Source of the DNA: Mycteria americana
Taxonomy: Eukaryota > Chordata > Aves > Ciconiiformes > Ciconiidae
Assembly (NCBI RefSeq): GCF_035582795.1
Contig: NC_134366.1
Location: forward strand, 139,710,756 to 139,774,755
Direction of reading: 5' to 3'
Length of the DNA stretch: 64,000 nucleotides
This document shows, piece by piece, positions 63,831-64,000 of this stretch. Below the pieces are notes generated by a model, which saw only the letters and a program-made list of their open reading frames with translations, ran no database searches and was not told where the DNA came from. Within the stretch, counting starts at the first letter, position 1. Each line of letters opens with the position of its first letter. A program made the translations under genes and the position numbers.

Positions 63831-64000
63831 TTCTGTATTATGCTGTGAAGGCTAATTACTGTATCCAGCACATTCAAATAGGAAGTTCACAGTAACCAGC
63901 ATGATGGAAATAATCTCATGGTAGCTCCCATTCTAAAATATATAATAATCCTTGTGACCTTCCAACCTTGCAAGGAGGATTTCCCTTGTAGATTTACATT

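Larger units (their letters stand above)
60863..64000 (+). other. TERF1: TERF1 intron 1 (incomplete)
   Basis: Begins with the donor GTGAGG at 60863. No second TRFH exon is recognisable up to the window end, so the intron continues past 64000. It includes a T23 run and a possible SINE remnant, listed separately. Open frames (90 codons at 62089-62361 and others) do not match TRF1 or any family I know. Confidence 0.8.

Noticed and set aside
1-64000. CRISPR arrays, bacterial operons, phage or plasmid modules
   Set aside because: The sequence is vertebrate in character (introns, CpG island, CR1, LTR element); no spaced-repeat arrays or compact gene clusters are present.

Overview
The window looks like bird nuclear DNA: AT-rich, single-copy non-coding sequence carrying CR1 LINE fragments with the typical ATTCTGT-type 3' tails, and an LTR element of a family I recognise from bird genomes. 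No species can be named from the sequence. Only two protein-coding genes are supported, both on the + strand and in the same order as in human 8q (KCNB2 then TERF1).

Layout. (1) 1-35600 is the last intron of KCNB2. It holds a 5'-truncated CR1 (about 11410-13003, +), a CR1 3' end (27087-27377, -), several microsatellites and small tandem duplications, and one isolated GC-rich block (26393-26580) that starts with a perfect 17-bp inverted repeat and carries a CCCCG run. (2) 35601-37763 is the large terminal coding exon of KCNB2 (Kv2.2), encoding S1 to the C-terminus (720 residues), followed by the 3' UTR with several AATAAA signals. (3) About 38.6-60.3 kb is intergenic. It contains a possible DNA-transposon remnant (44027-44356), a rearranged non-autonomous endogenous retroviral element (52216-54801), and a related LTR fragment (57879-57975). 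(4) 60280-60960 is a CpG island with the TERF1 (TRF1) promoter and first coding exon. TERF1 intron 1 runs to the end of the window.

The genes are unrelated in function: a delayed-rectifier potassium channel alpha subunit and a shelterin telomere-repeat-binding protein. They are neighbours by conserved synteny, with about 22.9 kb from the KCNB2 stop to the TERF1 start.

The most unusual structure is the retroviral element at 52216-54801. Its two LTR sequences face in opposite directions, so both outer ends are U3 ends, yet the whole unit is flanked by the same 5-bp sequence (CCCAC), as if it had integrated as one molecule. No new multi-gene system was found; most of the window is ordinary intron and intergenic DNA.
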